A DNA stretch of 54,476 nt from Cryobacterium luteum (GCF_900110125.1 NZ_FOCN01000021.1:1-54476); one strand, 5' to 3'. Shown: positions 8,711 to 17,733, numbered from the stretch's first letter. Numbers and translations are program-made. The notes: generated by a model not told the origin, from the letters alone.

Positions 8711-10064
8711 AGCCGCGCACCCGCTCCCAGTCGGTCACGGCGGCGTTGTAGGCGTCAACCTCGATGCGAGCGTTGTTCAGGTAATGCTCGACGACCTCGG
8801 TGCCGAACGCCTCGCGGGCGGCGACGGAACCGGCGAACAGTTCGGCCGATTCGCGCAGAGACGACGGAACTCGCGGCACGTTGCTGGTGTACGCGTTTCC
8901 CTGGTAGGCGGGTTCCAGCTCGAGTTCGTGCTCGATGCCGTACAGGCCAGCCGCGATCAAGGCTGCGACAGCCAGATATTGATTGACGTCGCCGCCGGGA
9001 ACCCGGTTCTCCACCCGCAGAGCCGCGCCGTGCCCGACGACGCGCAGGGCACACGTTCGATTGTCGAGCCCCCAGGCCAGCGCTGTCGGCGCGAAACTAC
9101 CCGGCACGTAACGCTTGTACGAGTTGATGTTGGGGGCGGAGAACAGGGTCAGTTCCCGCATGAGCGCAACCTGTCCGGCCAGGAACTGTCGGAAGAGCGT
9201 TGACATGCCGTGTTCAGCCTGGGCGTCGTGAAAGACCGGTTCACCTCCCGGGCCCTGCAGGCTGATGTGGATATGGCAGCTGTTGCCCTCGCGCTCGTTG
9301 AACTTGGCCATGAACGTGAGGCTCTTACCGTGCGCGTCGGCGATCTCCTTGGCGCCACTTTTGTAGACGGAATGGTTGTCACAGGTGGCCAGGGCGGTCG
9401 CATAGCGGAACCCGATCTCCTGCTGCCCGAGATTGCACTCGCCCTTCACTCCTTCGCAGTACATGCCGGCGCCGTCCATGGCAAGGCGAATATCGCGCAG
9501 CAGCGGTTCCATTCGAGTGGATGCCAACAGCGAATAATCGATGTTGTAGTCGCTCGCCGGCGTGAGGCCGTGATACCCCTTCTTCCAGGCCTCGCGGTAA
9601 CCGTCGTCGAAGACGATGAACTCGAGCTCGGTTGCACAGAACGGCTTGAGACCATGTTCGGCCAGTCGGTCCAGTTGCCGGCGCAGAATCTGACGCGGAG
9701 AGGCGAGCACTGGCTTCTCGTCGAGCCAGTGCAGGTCGGCGGTGACGAGCGCTGTTCCGGGCAGCCACGGGGCCAACCGCAGCGTGTCGAGGTCCGGGAT
9801 CATCGCCATATCGCCGTAGCCGTGCGACCAGCTCGACGTGGCATAGCCATCGACGGTGTTCATCTCGACGTCGACGGCGAGAAGGTAGTTGCAGCATTCC
9901 GCGCCATGAGCGGCAGCATCCTCCAGGAACAGCCGCGCGGAGAGTCGTTTACCAACGAGTCGGCCCTGCATGTCGGTGAACGCGACGATCACCGTGTCGA
10001 TCTCGCGGTTGGAAACCAGAATGGTCAGGTCGTCGAGGGTGAGGTTTCCGGATCGAGTATTCAC
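8697..10064 (-). CDS. Glutamine-synthetase-like gamma-glutamyl-amine ligase (GlnA4/PuuA type)
   Basis: A 455-residue type-I glutamine synthetase fold. The beta-Grasp region has AFTDMQGRLVGKRL (about residues 24-37), and the catalytic domain shows CATELEFIVF, EGNSCHIHISL, NSYKRYVPGSFAPTALAWG and RVENRVPGGDVNQYLA. This sequence style fits the GlnA3/GlnA4/PuuA branch that ligates glutamate to amines and not housekeeping GlnA. The GTG at 10064 has GAGGAG 8 nt upstream; the frame extends to 10148 without a ribosome-binding site. The gene heads the operon with hydrolase, dehydrogenase and SDR, and is divergent from an ethanolamine-type permease. By that context gamma-glutamylethanolamide synthesis is the best guess; polyamine substrates remain possible. 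Confidence 0.88.
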   Translation of the reverse strand: MNTRSGNLTLDDLTILVSNREIDTVIVAFTDMQGRLVGKRLSARLFLEDAAAHGAECCNYLLAVDVEMNTVDGYATSSWSHGYGDMAMIPDLDTLRLAPWLPGTALVTADLHWLDEKPVLASPRQILRRQLDRLAEHGLKPFCATELEFIVFDDGYREAWKKGYHGLTPASDYNIDYSLLASTRMEPLLRDIRLAMDGAGMYCEGVKGECNLGQQEIGFRYATALATCDNHSVYKSGAKEIADAHGKSLTFMAKFNEREGNSCHIHISLQGPGGEPVFHDAQAEHGMSTLFRQFLAGQVALMRELTLFSAPNINSYKRYVPGSFAPTALAWGLDNRTCALRVVGHGAALRVENRVPGGDVNQYLAVAALIAAGLYGIEHELELEPAYQGNAYTSNVPRVPSSLRESAELFAGSVAAREAFGTEVVEHYLNNARIEVDAYNAAVTDWERVRGFERL

Positions 10065-10329
10065 TGGGCTTCTCCTCGGTGCCGTTGAGTCGGTGCGGAT
10101 GAGTCGGTGCGGGTGAGGCGTCAAACGGGTCAATCGTGCAATTTGCAACCATTAGACCACACTTCATCAGCGCGGGAGCGGTGCTCGGGCTTTGATTCAC
10201 GAACCTGATTTTCTTCAAAGGTATATACAGCGAACCATTCCCCGCCTAGCATCGTGGCAACCTCACTGAACGATTGCGCCCCGCCTTCGGCTAAGTCCTC
10301 GGGTGCGCGACGAGCGCAAAGGAATTGAG
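10065..10329. promoter_or_regulatory. Divergent promoter region of the amine-utilisation cluster
   Basis: This 265-bp gap separates the ligase gene (leftward) and the permease (rightward). It holds a perfect palindrome TGCAATTTGCA (10137-10147), next to the direct repeats TGGT in TGGTCTAATGGT on the minus strand (about 10148-10160), and a tandem 14-bp repeat GAGTCGGTGCGG(A/G)T at 10087 and 10101. TATATAC near 10222 is a possible -10 for one strand. The palindrome is a plausible site for the FadR-type regulator encoded at the end of the operon; this is untested. Confidence 0.4.
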
Positions 10330-11874
10330 ATGTCCAAAGACACCTTGAAAGTTTCGGGCGTGAAGTACACCACGGCGCAGGCCGGCTACTTCGAGAAGCG
10401 CCGCCTCACCCGCAGCGCGGGCATCTGGGGCCTGTGGGGCCTGGCCGTGGCTGCGGTGATCTCCGGTGACTTTTCGGGCTGGAACTTTGGTATCGACTTC
10501 GCCGGTTTTGGCGGAATGCTGGTCGCCTTCCTGCTGCTCATCGTCATGTACTACGGGATGATCTTCAGCATCGGCGAGATGGCGTCTGCGATGCCGCACA
10601 CCGGCGGGGCCTACTCGTTCGCCCGCGCCGCCATGGGCCCCTGGGGCGGGTTCGTCACCGGGCTGGCCGAGACCATCGAGTACGTCGCGACCACCGCCGT
10701 CATCGTGTATTTCTCAGCTTCCTACGCCGACGGGATCACGCAGGAACTGCTCGGTGTCTCCCTGCCGCCGTGGGTGTGGTGGCTCATCCTGTACGTCGCT
10801 TTCATCGCACTCAATGCTGCCGGAGCGGCCATCTCCTTCAAATTCGCCATCGTCGTCGCGATCATCTCCATTGCCATCCTGCTGGTGTTCTCGGTGATGG
10901 CCGCGTTCTCCGGTTTGTTCAGCTGGGACAGCCTCTTCAATATCACGCCGGATGCCGGTCAGAGCGCCTTCCTGCCACACGGAATCGTTCCGATCCTGTT
11001 CGCGCTGCCGTATGCCATGTGGTTTTTCCTGGGCATCGAGGAACTCCCGCTGGCCGCCGAGGAATCGCACAATCCGGTGCGGGATATCCCGCGGGCCGGC
11101 CTCATCGCTCGCACCACGCTGATCGTAACGGGCCTGCTTGTGCTGTTTCTCAACACCGGAGTGGTGGGTGCGTCCGAGATTGCCGGATCGAGCGAGCCTC
11201 TGCTCGATGGGTTCCGAGCGATTGTGGGCGACGGCGCCGCAGCGGTGCTGGCCCTGTTCGCGCTGATCGGGCTCTTGGCCTCGTTGCAGGGGATCATGTT
11301 CGCCTACGGACGGAACATGTATTCGCTGTCGCGGGCCGGCTACTACCCGAAGTTTCTGTCACTCACCGGAAAACGTCAGACCCCGGCCATCGCCCTGCTC
11401 GTGGGTGCGGTCATCGGTTTCGTCGCCCTCGTGCTGGTCGATTCGCTCGGCGGGGCCGGGGGCGTCGCGGGAGCCATCGTGCTCAACATCGCGGTCTGGG
11501 GTGCTGTGATCGCCTACGTGCTGCAGATGGTGTCGTTTGTGCTGCTGCGCAGAAAGTTCCCGAACGCGAGCCGCCCGTACCGCAGCCCCTGGGGCGTTCC
11601 GGGTGCCGTCATCGCCGGCATCCTCTCACTGGCGATCTTCTTCGGGTTCTTCATCAACGAACCGGCACGCCCGGCGATTGCGGCCATCGCCGTGGTCTAC
11701 CTGGTGATGCTCTTGGCCTTCGCCTTCTGGGGGCGCAAGCGACTCGTTCTTTCACCCGAGGAGGAATACGCGGTCTCGGGCGGGTTGCACCGCGACCCGC
11801 AAGCGGATGGCTACGGCGGCACGGTCGAGGATGAACTGCTCGCCCGCGACGGCAAGGACGACCCGCGCCTCTGA
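10330..11874 (+). CDS. eat: Ethanolamine permease-like APC transporter
   Basis: A 514-residue amino-acid/polyamine/organocation transporter with about 12 membrane segments. The N-terminus YFEKRRLTRSAGIWGLWGL and then AVISGDFSGWNFG, and the later MPHTGGAYSFARAAMGPWGG, match the ethanolamine permease subfamily closely. FFLGIEELPLAAEE is the conserved loop before the substrate-gating helix. AAAGGAATTGAG precedes the ATG at 10330, which fixes the start 9 codons inside a longer frame. The cytoplasmic tail (last 50 residues) is acidic. It is divergent from the ligase-hydrolase-dehydrogenase operon, so substrate uptake and catabolism are probably co-regulated from the shared 265-bp region. Confidence 0.88.
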   Translation: MSKDTLKVSGVKYTTAQAGYFEKRRLTRSAGIWGLWGLAVAAVISGDFSGWNFGIDFAGFGGMLVAFLLLIVMYYGMIFSIGEMASAMPHTGGAYSFARAAMGPWGGFVTGLAETIEYVATTAVIVYFSASYADGITQELLGVSLPPWVWWLILYVAFIALNAAGAAISFKFAIVVAIISIAILLVFSVMAAFSGLFSWDSLFNITPDAGQSAFLPHGIVPILFALPYAMWFFLGIEELPLAAEESHNPVRDIPRAGLIARTTLIVTGLLVLFLNTGVVGASEIAGSSEPLLDGFRAIVGDGAAAVLALFALIGLLASLQGIMFAYGRNMYSLSRAGYYPKFLSLTGKRQTPAIALLVGAVIGFVALVLVDSLGGAGGVAGAIVLNIAVWGAVIAYVLQMVSFVLLRRKFPNASRPYRSPWGVPGAVIAGILSLAIFFGFFINEPARPAIAAIAVVYLVMLLAFAFWGRKRLVLSPEEEYAVSGGLHRDPQADGYGGTVEDELLARDGKDDPRL

Positions 11875-11892
11875 CCAGGACCTCGGGGCGCG
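11864..11892. terminator. Weak hairpin between convergent genes
   Basis: CGCGCC (11864-11869) pairs with GGCGCG (11887-11892) over a 17-nt loop, spanning the end of the permease gene and stopping just before the stop codon of the convergent FAH-family gene. There is no T tract, so termination is only a possibility. Confidence 0.3.
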
Positions 11893-11893
11893 G

Positions 11894-12769
11894 CTAGATC
11901 TCGCGACAGTGCGTCGTGAGCATGCCGATCTTGTCGATCGAGATGGTCACGGTGGAGCCGTCGCGCAGAAAGATCGGCGGTTTGCGGCTGTAACCGGCAC
12001 CGCCAGGGCTGCCGGTGGAGATGAGGGTTCCCGGCATCAGCGTCGAGGTTTTGGACAGGTAGGCGATGATCTCCGCGACGGTGCGCACCATGTCGCCGCT
12101 CGAGGCGTCCTGCAGAATGCGACCGTCGACGTGCGTGGTCAGCCATAGGTTCTGCGGGTCGCCGATCTCATCGGCGGTGACGACGAGCGGACCGGTGGGC
12201 GTGAAACCGTCGAAGGACTTGCAACGGGACCACTGGGCCTCGGAGAACTGCAGGTCGCGCGCGGTGATGTCGTTCACGACGGTGTACCCGAAGACATAGT
12301 CCAGCGCGTTGGCAACCGACACGTTGTGCGCTGGGCGACCGATGATCACACCGAGTTCGGCTTCGTAGTCGACCTGGGTGGTGAGGTCACGCGGCCAGGT
12401 GATGGTCGAGCCGTGCCCGGTGAGCGAGTTCGGCCAGAGCGAGAAAACGGTCGCCGCCGTCTCGAGGCGCAGGCTCAGCTCGGACGAGTGCGCGGCGTAG
12501 TTGGCGCCAATCGCGATGATCTGCGGCGGGCGCAGCACCGCGGAGGAATGCCGCAGCTCGTCGATCGGCGTTAGTGCTGCACCGTTCGAGACGGCATCGA
12601 GGCTGAGCGCGCGAATACGTTCGTACCCGGCCTCGCCCTGTTCGAGCAGGTCCTGCAGGTCGCGGGGGGCATCATCGATGACCTCGTCGAGGAACAGCGC
12701 CGCATCATCGAAGATCACGGCCAATCGGGGAACGGAGGAGCCGTCAACTCGTAGATGCGCAAATTTCAC
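11894..12769 (-). CDS. Fumarylacetoacetate hydrolase (FAH) family protein
   Basis: A 291-residue protein of the FAH superfamily, metal-dependent enzymes that hydrolyse or decarboxylate 2-oxo or 1,3-dicarbonyl acids. The catalytic core starts at about residue 85 (IGANYAAHSSE). Metal ligands are expected in DYEAELGVIIGR and the downstream FGYTVVNDITARDLQ, and CKSFDGFTPTGP and LISTGSPGGAGYSRKP are conserved core motifs. The N-terminal 80 residues form the variable cap (FDDAALFLDE). The start is GTG at 12769, 6 nt after a TAGCCT box, so the mRNA is probably leaderless. The substrate is unknown; 2-hydroxyhepta-diene-dioate isomerase or acylpyruvase activities are typical for the family. Confidence 0.87.
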   Translation of the reverse strand: MKFAHLRVDGSSVPRLAVIFDDAALFLDEVIDDAPRDLQDLLEQGEAGYERIRALSLDAVSNGAALTPIDELRHSSAVLRPPQIIAIGANYAAHSSELSLRLETAATVFSLWPNSLTGHGSTITWPRDLTTQVDYEAELGVIIGRPAHNVSVANALDYVFGYTVVNDITARDLQFSEAQWSRCKSFDGFTPTGPLVVTADEIGDPQNLWLTTHVDGRILQDASSGDMVRTVAEIIAYLSKTSTLMPGTLISTGSPGGAGYSRKPPIFLRDGSTVTISIDKIGMLTTHCREI

Positions 12770-12775
12770 TCTTCT

Positions 12776-12781
12776 AGGCTA
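12776..12781 (-). promoter_or_regulatory. Candidate -10 box of a leaderless FAH-family mRNA
   Basis: On the minus strand TAGCCT is followed by AGAAGA and the GTG start (6 nt spacing). The box overlaps the stop codon of the upstream repair gene, so the FAH gene can be transcribed separately from it. Confidence 0.45.
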
Positions 12782-14362
12782 ACCGGCGCGGCCTGCGGGT
12801 TTCGCTGTGGGGTGCTCCAACCCTCGGTCGGTCTGCTTGGAGGAGTCCCATGCAGCAGCCACAGGAGCGCCGGCCGCGCGCCACAGGTGCATTCCGGCGT
12901 AACTGCGCCAGGGCGCCCAGCCAGCCCCGCGGGCGGCGAGGGTGCGCGGTTCCACCGCCAGGCCAAGCCGGCCAGCGCCCTGCCGCAGTGCCAGGTCGCT
13001 GGTCAGCAGAATATCGGGGCTGCCGAGCACCCGCATGGCCACGTAGCCGGCCGTCCACGGTCCGATACCGGGCAGGGCCATCAGGCTCCCCTCCAATTCT
13101 GCGCGGGTCTGTCCGGGGGACAACGCCAGATCACCCGCTGCCAGTGCCTGCGCGACCCGCAGAATGGTCTCGATGCGGGCGCGGGGCCCTCGTAACACCG
13201 CCAGGCCGCCCGCAGCGATCTGGGCCGGGGTGGGGAACAGTAGCTGCAGCTCGGGGCCGGGAAGTCGGTCGCCGAGGGCGTCGGCCAGCCTGGTCAGCGC
13301 GGTGCGGGCCGCAGCGACAGAGATCTGCTGCCCGATCAGCGCCCGGAACAGGGATTCCTCGGCGTCTATGCTGCCAGGTACGCGGATTCCGGGAGTCTGC
13401 GCGACCGAGAAGGCCAACGCCGGGTCAGTGGCCAGGTGGCGGTCGATCGCCTGGGCATCGGCGTCGAGGTCGAACAACCGGCGGATCCGACTCACCAGGG
13501 GGGCCAGGTCGGTGAGGTGCGCCAAGCGGATGCTGCAAGTCAGCGCGGGGGCAGCATCCGTTCCCGACAGGGTCACCTCCACCACGCCCGTACCGTGCGG
13601 CAGTCGAACCGTGCGGGCGTAGCTCGTGTCGGTGGCCGTTTCGACGCCGGGCAGGGCGCGCGTTCCGAGAAAGCGCAGCACGCCGGCGCCGTCGAACGGT
13701 GTTCGAGCCGGCAGTTGCAGCGTGATTCTGGTTTCGGCGATGCCGGAGGAGGTTGTCTCCGGCGCGGAACGGCGGCTGGAACGCACCTGGGACGGGGTGC
13801 GTTCGTAGACAGCGACGACGGTGTCGTTGAATTGGCGAACACTGCCGAAGCCGGCGGCGAAGGCCACGTCGGTGATCGGCAGGTCGGTGCCCAGCAGCAG
13901 CAGGCGGGCCGTCTGAGCCCGGTGCGCCCTGGCGAGGGCGAGCGGACCCGCGCCGAGTTCGGCGACGAGCACCCGGGTCAGGTGCCTTGGCGTGTAGCCG
14001 AGGCGGGCGGCGAGCCCCGGCACACCGTCACGCTCGACGACGCCGTCCGAGATGAGTCGCATTGACCGGGCGGCGAGGTCGTCGCGCATGTTCCAGGCCG
14101 GTGAACCGGGCACAGCATCGGGCAGGCAGCGTTTACAGGCCCGCAAGCCGGCCTCGTGGGCGGCCGCCGCAGTGAGGTAGAACGTCACGTTGCCGGGTTT
14201 GGGCGTCGTCGCCGGGCAGCTCGGCCGGCAGTAAACGCCGGTGGTGTGCACGCCGGTGATGAACTGGCCGTCGAACCGGGTGTCCCGGGAGCACATGATG
14301 CGATACCGTTCGGCGAAATCCGGGTCGGCGAGCCTGATTGCGGGGGAGGAGGAAATGGTCAC
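12779..14362 (-). CDS. alkA: Ada metal-binding / AraC HTH / AlkA 3-methyladenine DNA glycosylase fusion
   Basis: A 527-residue adaptive-response fusion. Residues 16-82 form the Ada zinc/methyl-acceptor domain with Cys45, Cys49, Cys76 and Cys79 in the same spacing as E. coli Ada Cys38/42/69/72, so Cys45 is the likely phosphotriester methyl acceptor. Residues about 92-190 are an AraC-type helix-turn-helix pair ([35 protein letters not shown]). An AlkA N-terminal domain follows, and the HhH-GPD glycosylase ends with [29 protein letters not shown] (candidate catalytic Asp) and [12 protein letters not shown]. It should excise alkylated bases and autoregulate on methylation. No O6-methylguanine methyltransferase domain is present or adjacent. 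The GTG start follows CGGAGA; a longer start is not available. Confidence 0.92.
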   Translation of the reverse strand: MTISSSPAIRLADPDFAERYRIMCSRDTRFDGQFITGVHTTGVYCRPSCPATTPKPGNVTFYLTAAAAHEAGLRACKRCLPDAVPGSPAWNMRDDLAARSMRLISDGVVERDGVPGLAARLGYTPRHLTRVLVAELGAGPLALARAHRAQTARLLLLGTDLPITDVAFAAGFGSVRQFNDTVVAVYERTPSQVRSSRRSAPETTSSGIAETRITLQLPARTPFDGAGVLRFLGTRALPGVETATDTSYARTVRLPHGTGVVEVTLSGTDAAPALTCSIRLAHLTDLAPLVSRIRRLFDLDADAQAIDRHLATDPALAFSVAQTPGIRVPGSIDAEESLFRALIGQQISVAAARTALTRLADALGDRLPGPELQLLFPTPAQIAAGGLAVLRGPRARIETILRVAQALAAGDLALSPGQTRAELEGSLMALPGIGPWTAGYVAMRVLGSPDILLTSDLALRQGAGRLGLAVEPRTLAARGAGWAPWRSYAGMHLWRAAGAPVAAAWDSSKQTDRGLEHPTAKPAGRAG

Positions 14363-14424
14363 TCTCCGAGCCTGCCACGCGCAGGTGGCAGCCGGTAGCG
14401 GAAATCAGACACGGCACGGCTCGA

Positions 14425-14436
14425 TAGGCTGGGACG
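14425..14436 (+). promoter_or_regulatory. Candidate leaderless promoter of the FAD oxidase
   Basis: TAGGCT (14425-14430) sits 6 nt before the ATG at 14437, and no Shine-Dalgarno sequence is visible. The divergent repair gene starts 74 bp away at 14362. Confidence 0.5.
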
Positions 14437-15828
14437 ATGAACGCACTGCTGCGCCTCCAGTTTGAGCTCGGCGATATCGTCAGCGTCGACCCCCTCGACC
14501 TCGCGGCAAACCGCACCGACAAGTCCGGCTGGGTCGCCGACGGCATGCCGCTCGCCATCGTACGTGCCACGACGGTTGACCAGGTTCAGGCCGCGCTGCG
14601 TATCGCCACCGAATTTCGGGTCACCGTGGTCACCCGTGGCGCCGGAACCGGCCTCTCCGGCGGAGCCTGCGGCACCGACGGATCCATCGTGCTGAGCGTG
14701 GCCGGGCTGACCCGTATCCTCGAAATCAACCCGGACGACGAACTCGCCGTCGTCGAAGCCGGCGTCCTCAACCAGGCCCTCAACGACGCCCTCGCGCGGC
14801 AGAACCTGTGGTTCGCCCCCGACCCGGCCAGCAAAGCCATCTCCACCGTCGGCGGCAACATCGCCACGAACGCCGGGGGGCTGCTCTGCGCGAAGTACGG
14901 GGTCACCCGGGAGGCTGTTCTCGGCCTGACCGTCGTGCTCGCCGACGGCAGCCTGCTGCGCACCGGGCATCGAACCGTGAAGGGCGTCACCGGTTACGAC
15001 CTGACCGCCCTACTCACCGGCTCAGAGGGAACGCTCGGCGTCATCGTCGAGGCGACCGTGCGGGTGCGGGCACTCACCGAGGGCACGATCGCCACGATCG
15101 GCGCCGTTTTCAACACCGTCAGGGCTGCGGCCGCGGCCAGCGCGGCTATCACGGCCGCACGCATCCGCCCCGCCGTCATGGAACTGATCGACCCGGTCGC
15201 TCTGGGGCACGTGGCAACCTACCTCGGCCCGGAGGGATCGGCCGGGTTACCGCTCGGCCGCGGCGCCTTCCTGCTCGTGCAGACCGACGGGCCGGCGGCG
15301 CTCGCCGAGGCCGACGCCGCGCTCATCGTGCTGCGCGAAGCCGGCGGCGAAGCCACCCTCTCAACGGATGCTGCCTCCGGTGACCGCCTGCTGGCCATCC
15401 GCCGCGCCATGCACCCTGCCCTCGAACAGTTGGGCCAGGTGCTCATCGAAGACGTGTCCGTGCCCCGCTCGCGCATGGCCGAGATGTTCGACGCGATCGC
15501 CGCGATCAGCGCCCGCACCGGCATTTCCATTCCCACGGTCGCCCACGCCGGCGACGGCAACCTGCACCCGAACTTCGTGATCACGCGCCGACCGGGCGCG
15601 GCGGCGGATGCGGAGGTGCCCGACGAGATCTGGGCTGCCGCCGACGAGATGTTTCAGGCGGCCCTCAAACTCGGCGGCACACTCACCGGCGAACACGGCG
15701 TTGGGGTGCTCAAGCGTCGCTGGCTGCGCGACGAGATCGGTGACACCAGCCTCGCCCTGCAACGCCGGCTCAAGGCGGTCTTCGACCCGCTGGGCCTGCT
15801 GAACCCCGGCACCATGTTCGACGACTGA
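14437..15828 (+). CDS. FAD-binding oxidase of the GlcD / D-lactate dehydrogenase family
   Basis: A 463-residue flavoprotein of the VAO/PCMH superfamily. The N-terminal FAD domain has VTRGAGTGLSGGACGTDGSI (about residues 61-80), and then ISTVGGNIATNAGGLLCAKYG and VTGYDLTALLTGSEGTLGVI. The C-terminal substrate domain has VAHAGDGNLHPNFVI and GEHGVGVLKRRWL, with the family terminus NPGTMF. It oxidises a 2-hydroxy acid such as glycolate or D-lactate to the 2-oxo acid. No iron-sulfur subunit (GlcF-like) is next to it, which favours a stand-alone D-lactate or 2-hydroxyglutarate-type dehydrogenase. It lacks membrane segments. Confidence 0.9.
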   Translation: MNALLRLQFELGDIVSVDPLDLAANRTDKSGWVADGMPLAIVRATTVDQVQAALRIATEFRVTVVTRGAGTGLSGGACGTDGSIVLSVAGLTRILEINPDDELAVVEAGVLNQALNDALARQNLWFAPDPASKAISTVGGNIATNAGGLLCAKYGVTREAVLGLTVVLADGSLLRTGHRTVKGVTGYDLTALLTGSEGTLGVIVEATVRVRALTEGTIATIGAVFNTVRAAAAASAAITAARIRPAVMELIDPVALGHVATYLGPEGSAGLPLGRGAFLLVQTDGPAALAEADAALIVLREAGGEATLSTDAASGDRLLAIRRAMHPALEQLGQVLIEDVSVPRSRMAEMFDAIAAISARTGISIPTVAHAGDGNLHPNFVITRRPGAAADAEVPDEIWAAADEMFQAALKLGGTLTGEHGVGVLKRRWLRDEIGDTSLALQRRLKAVFDPLGLLNPGTMFDD

Positions 15829-15867
15829 TCCGTTCGAGCCGTTCGACGACCGAGCCGCCCGCCCCGG

Positions 15868-15879
15868 TAATCTCAAGTC
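15868..15879 (+). promoter_or_regulatory. Candidate leaderless promoter of the PrsW-type protease
   Basis: TAATCT (15868-15873) is 6 nt before the ATG at 15880, with no purine-rich ribosome-binding site between. The PrsW gene may thus have its own promoter, 39 bp downstream of the oxidase stop. Confidence 0.5.
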
Positions 15880-17124
15880 ATGAGTCTCCACCAGCCGCCC
15901 GGTCGCCAGCCGACCGCGCACCACGTTCAGGTGAGTCCCAGCCCGGTGCAAGCGGTCTGGCGCGAGCCGCTTCCCCCGCGTAACCGGGGGCGAATCGTCA
16001 TGTTCGGCGGCGGTCTCGTGCTCGCCGGGCTGGCCCTGCTCGCCGTGTTCGCCTACCTCACGACGTTCCTCAGTAGCGGCGCGCTGCTGTTCGGGATGCT
16101 CCTGGCGCTGGTGCCACTCACGCTCGTGCTGTTCGCGGTGCGCTGGATCGACCGCTGGGACCCGGAGCCGCGGCCAGCCCTGCTGTTTGCGCTGCTCTGG
16201 GGCGCCGGCATCTCCATCGTCAGCGCGCTGGTCTTCGACCTCGGCGTGCAGATCACGATCGCGGCCAGCGCGGGCGCGCTCGCCGGGAGTGATTTCGCAT
16301 CCGCTGTCATTCAGGCCCCGATTGTGGAGGAAGTGGCCAAGGGCTTCGGAATACTGGTGCTGTTCTGGGCGGTGCGCCGCCACTTCGAGGGCCCCGTCGA
16401 CGGTGTCGTCTACGCCGGGGCGATCGCCGCCGGCTTTGCCTTCTCGGAGAATATCCAGTACTTCGGGCTGGCCCTGACCGAGGGCACCGCGCAGACCGTC
16501 GGCATCACCTTTCTGCTACGCGGGGTATTCTCACCGTTCGCGCACGTCACGTTCACCATCTGCATCGGGCTCGCCCTGGGTCTGGCCGCACGACGCGGCG
16601 CCACCAAGAGCGGCGCGGTCGGCTACTTTCTGTTCGGACTGGTTCCCGCGATCGGTCTGCACGCACTCTGGAACGGTGCCACCTTCGTGCTCGCCGGCGA
16701 CGCTTCCGTGCTCGGCTACTACGTGGTGGTGCAGGTGCCGCTGTTCATTGCCGCCATTCTCGTCGTGGTGTTTCTGCGCCGGCAGGAAGCCCGGATCACC
16801 CTGCGCCGGCTGCACGAATATTCCCAGGCCGGCTGGTTCACCCCGGCCGAGGTGTCGATGCTCGGCACCGGTGCCGGTCGACGTCAGGCGCTCGCCTGGG
16901 GTACAGGCCAGGACCGGCTGAAGAAGCTCGCCATGCGCCGGTTCATAGCGGATGCGACGCGCCTCGCCTTCGTGCGCGACCGCCTCGTGCGCGGCCAGAG
17001 CGCCCCGGCACTGCAAGCCCAGGAAGCGCACCTGCTCAACCTCCTCATGCAGCATCGCGCCGAGGTACTCGCACAGACGCTGCCCGGGTTGGCTGCAACG
17101 GCGTTCCAGAAGCGCCGGGACTGA
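15880..17124 (+). CDS. PrsW-family intramembrane metalloprotease
   Basis: A 414-residue membrane protein with about eight hydrophobic segments between residues 45 and 305. The PrsW/CAAX-like active-site motifs are in order: PIVEEVAKGFGILVLF (Glu-Glu, about 147-162), AGFAFSENIQY (Glu), FAHVTFTICIG (His) and LHALWNGA (His). Family members cleave membrane proteins such as anti-sigma factors; the target here is unknown, and no anti-sigma gene is adjacent. The last 115 residues are soluble, helical and Arg-rich (RRLHEYSQAGWFTPAEVSML; RRFIADATRLAFVRDRL), as in many actinobacterial homologues. Confidence 0.88.
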   Translation: MSLHQPPGRQPTAHHVQVSPSPVQAVWREPLPPRNRGRIVMFGGGLVLAGLALLAVFAYLTTFLSSGALLFGMLLALVPLTLVLFAVRWIDRWDPEPRPALLFALLWGAGISIVSALVFDLGVQITIAASAGALAGSDFASAVIQAPIVEEVAKGFGILVLFWAVRRHFEGPVDGVVYAGAIAAGFAFSENIQYFGLALTEGTAQTVGITFLLRGVFSPFAHVTFTICIGLALGLAARRGATKSGAVGYFLFGLVPAIGLHALWNGATFVLAGDASVLGYYVVVQVPLFIAAILVVVFLRRQEARITLRRLHEYSQAGWFTPAEVSMLGTGAGRRQALAWGTGQDRLKKLAMRRFIADATRLAFVRDRLVRGQSAPALQAQEAHLLNLLMQHRAEVLAQTLPGLAATAFQKRRD

Positions 17125-17336
17125 CTGTTCCGGCAGCGCACGGTTTCGACCATGCGCCGTTCCGGCAGTGCACAACAGAAACTCGCCGCCTCGGTGGTGT
17201 GGCAGTGCCGACGACTCTCCCGATGCGACGAGTTGGTGTATATCAAGAGTGCACCCCGCGGCGGCCCGGCGCAAGTATAAATTTTCGAGGGTCCACCCGG
17301 CGTGCAATCCGGCGCAGAATCCGGTTGGATGGGGGG
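17125..17336. promoter_or_regulatory. Intergenic region with direct repeat, before the FKBP gene
   Basis: This 212-bp gap carries a near-perfect direct repeat GTTCCGGCAG(C/T)GCAC at 17127-17141 and 17159-17173 (32-bp period) and an AT-rich TATAAATTTT near 17276 that could be the FKBP promoter -10 region. GGATGGGGGG directly before the ATG at 17337 serves as ribosome-binding site. The function of the repeat is unknown. Confidence 0.4.
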
Positions 17337-17708
17337 ATGACTGATTTGAATTCCAAGCCCGAAATTGACTTCCCAGAGGGCGCCGCGCCCGACCAACTCG
17401 AGATCGTTGATGTCGTCGTCGGTGACGGCGCCGAGGCGACCGCCGGCGCCACCGTCGACGTGCACTACCTCGGCGTTGAGTTCGCGTCCGGCGACGAGTT
17501 CGACTCGTCCTGGAACCGCGGCCAGTCGATCAACTTTCCGCTGCGTTCGCTCATCGCAGGCTGGCAGGAAGGGATCCCCGGCATGAAGGTCGGTGGGCGT
17601 CGCAAGCTCGTCGTGCCGCCGCACCTCGCGTACGGACCGGCCGGTTCCGGCCACCGGCTCTCCGGCCAGACCTTGATCTTCGTCATCGACCTGCTCGGCG
17701 TCAGCTAG
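17337..17708 (+). CDS. FKBP-type peptidyl-prolyl cis-trans isomerase
   Basis: A 123-residue single-domain FKBP without signal peptide, so cytoplasmic. DVHYLGVEFASGDEFDSSW, INFPLRSLIAGWQEGIPGMKVGG and RRKLVVPPHLAYGP cover the hydrophobic ligand pocket (Tyr, Phe, Asp, Val-Ile, Trp, Tyr). SGQTLIFVIDLLGV is the last strand. It speeds prolyl isomerisation in protein folding. The ATG at 17337 follows a G-rich ribosome-binding site; a longer in-frame stretch back to 17199 is non-conserved. It resembles the mycobacterial/streptomycete cytoplasmic FKBP of about 120 residues. It ends at a strong hairpin at 17734. Confidence 0.93.
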   Translation: MTDLNSKPEIDFPEGAAPDQLEIVDVVVGDGAEATAGATVDVHYLGVEFASGDEFDSSWNRGQSINFPLRSLIAGWQEGIPGMKVGGRRKLVVPPHLAYGPAGSGHRLSGQTLIFVIDLLGVS

Positions 17709-17733
17709 GCCGCATAACCGGGAATCACCCTGG

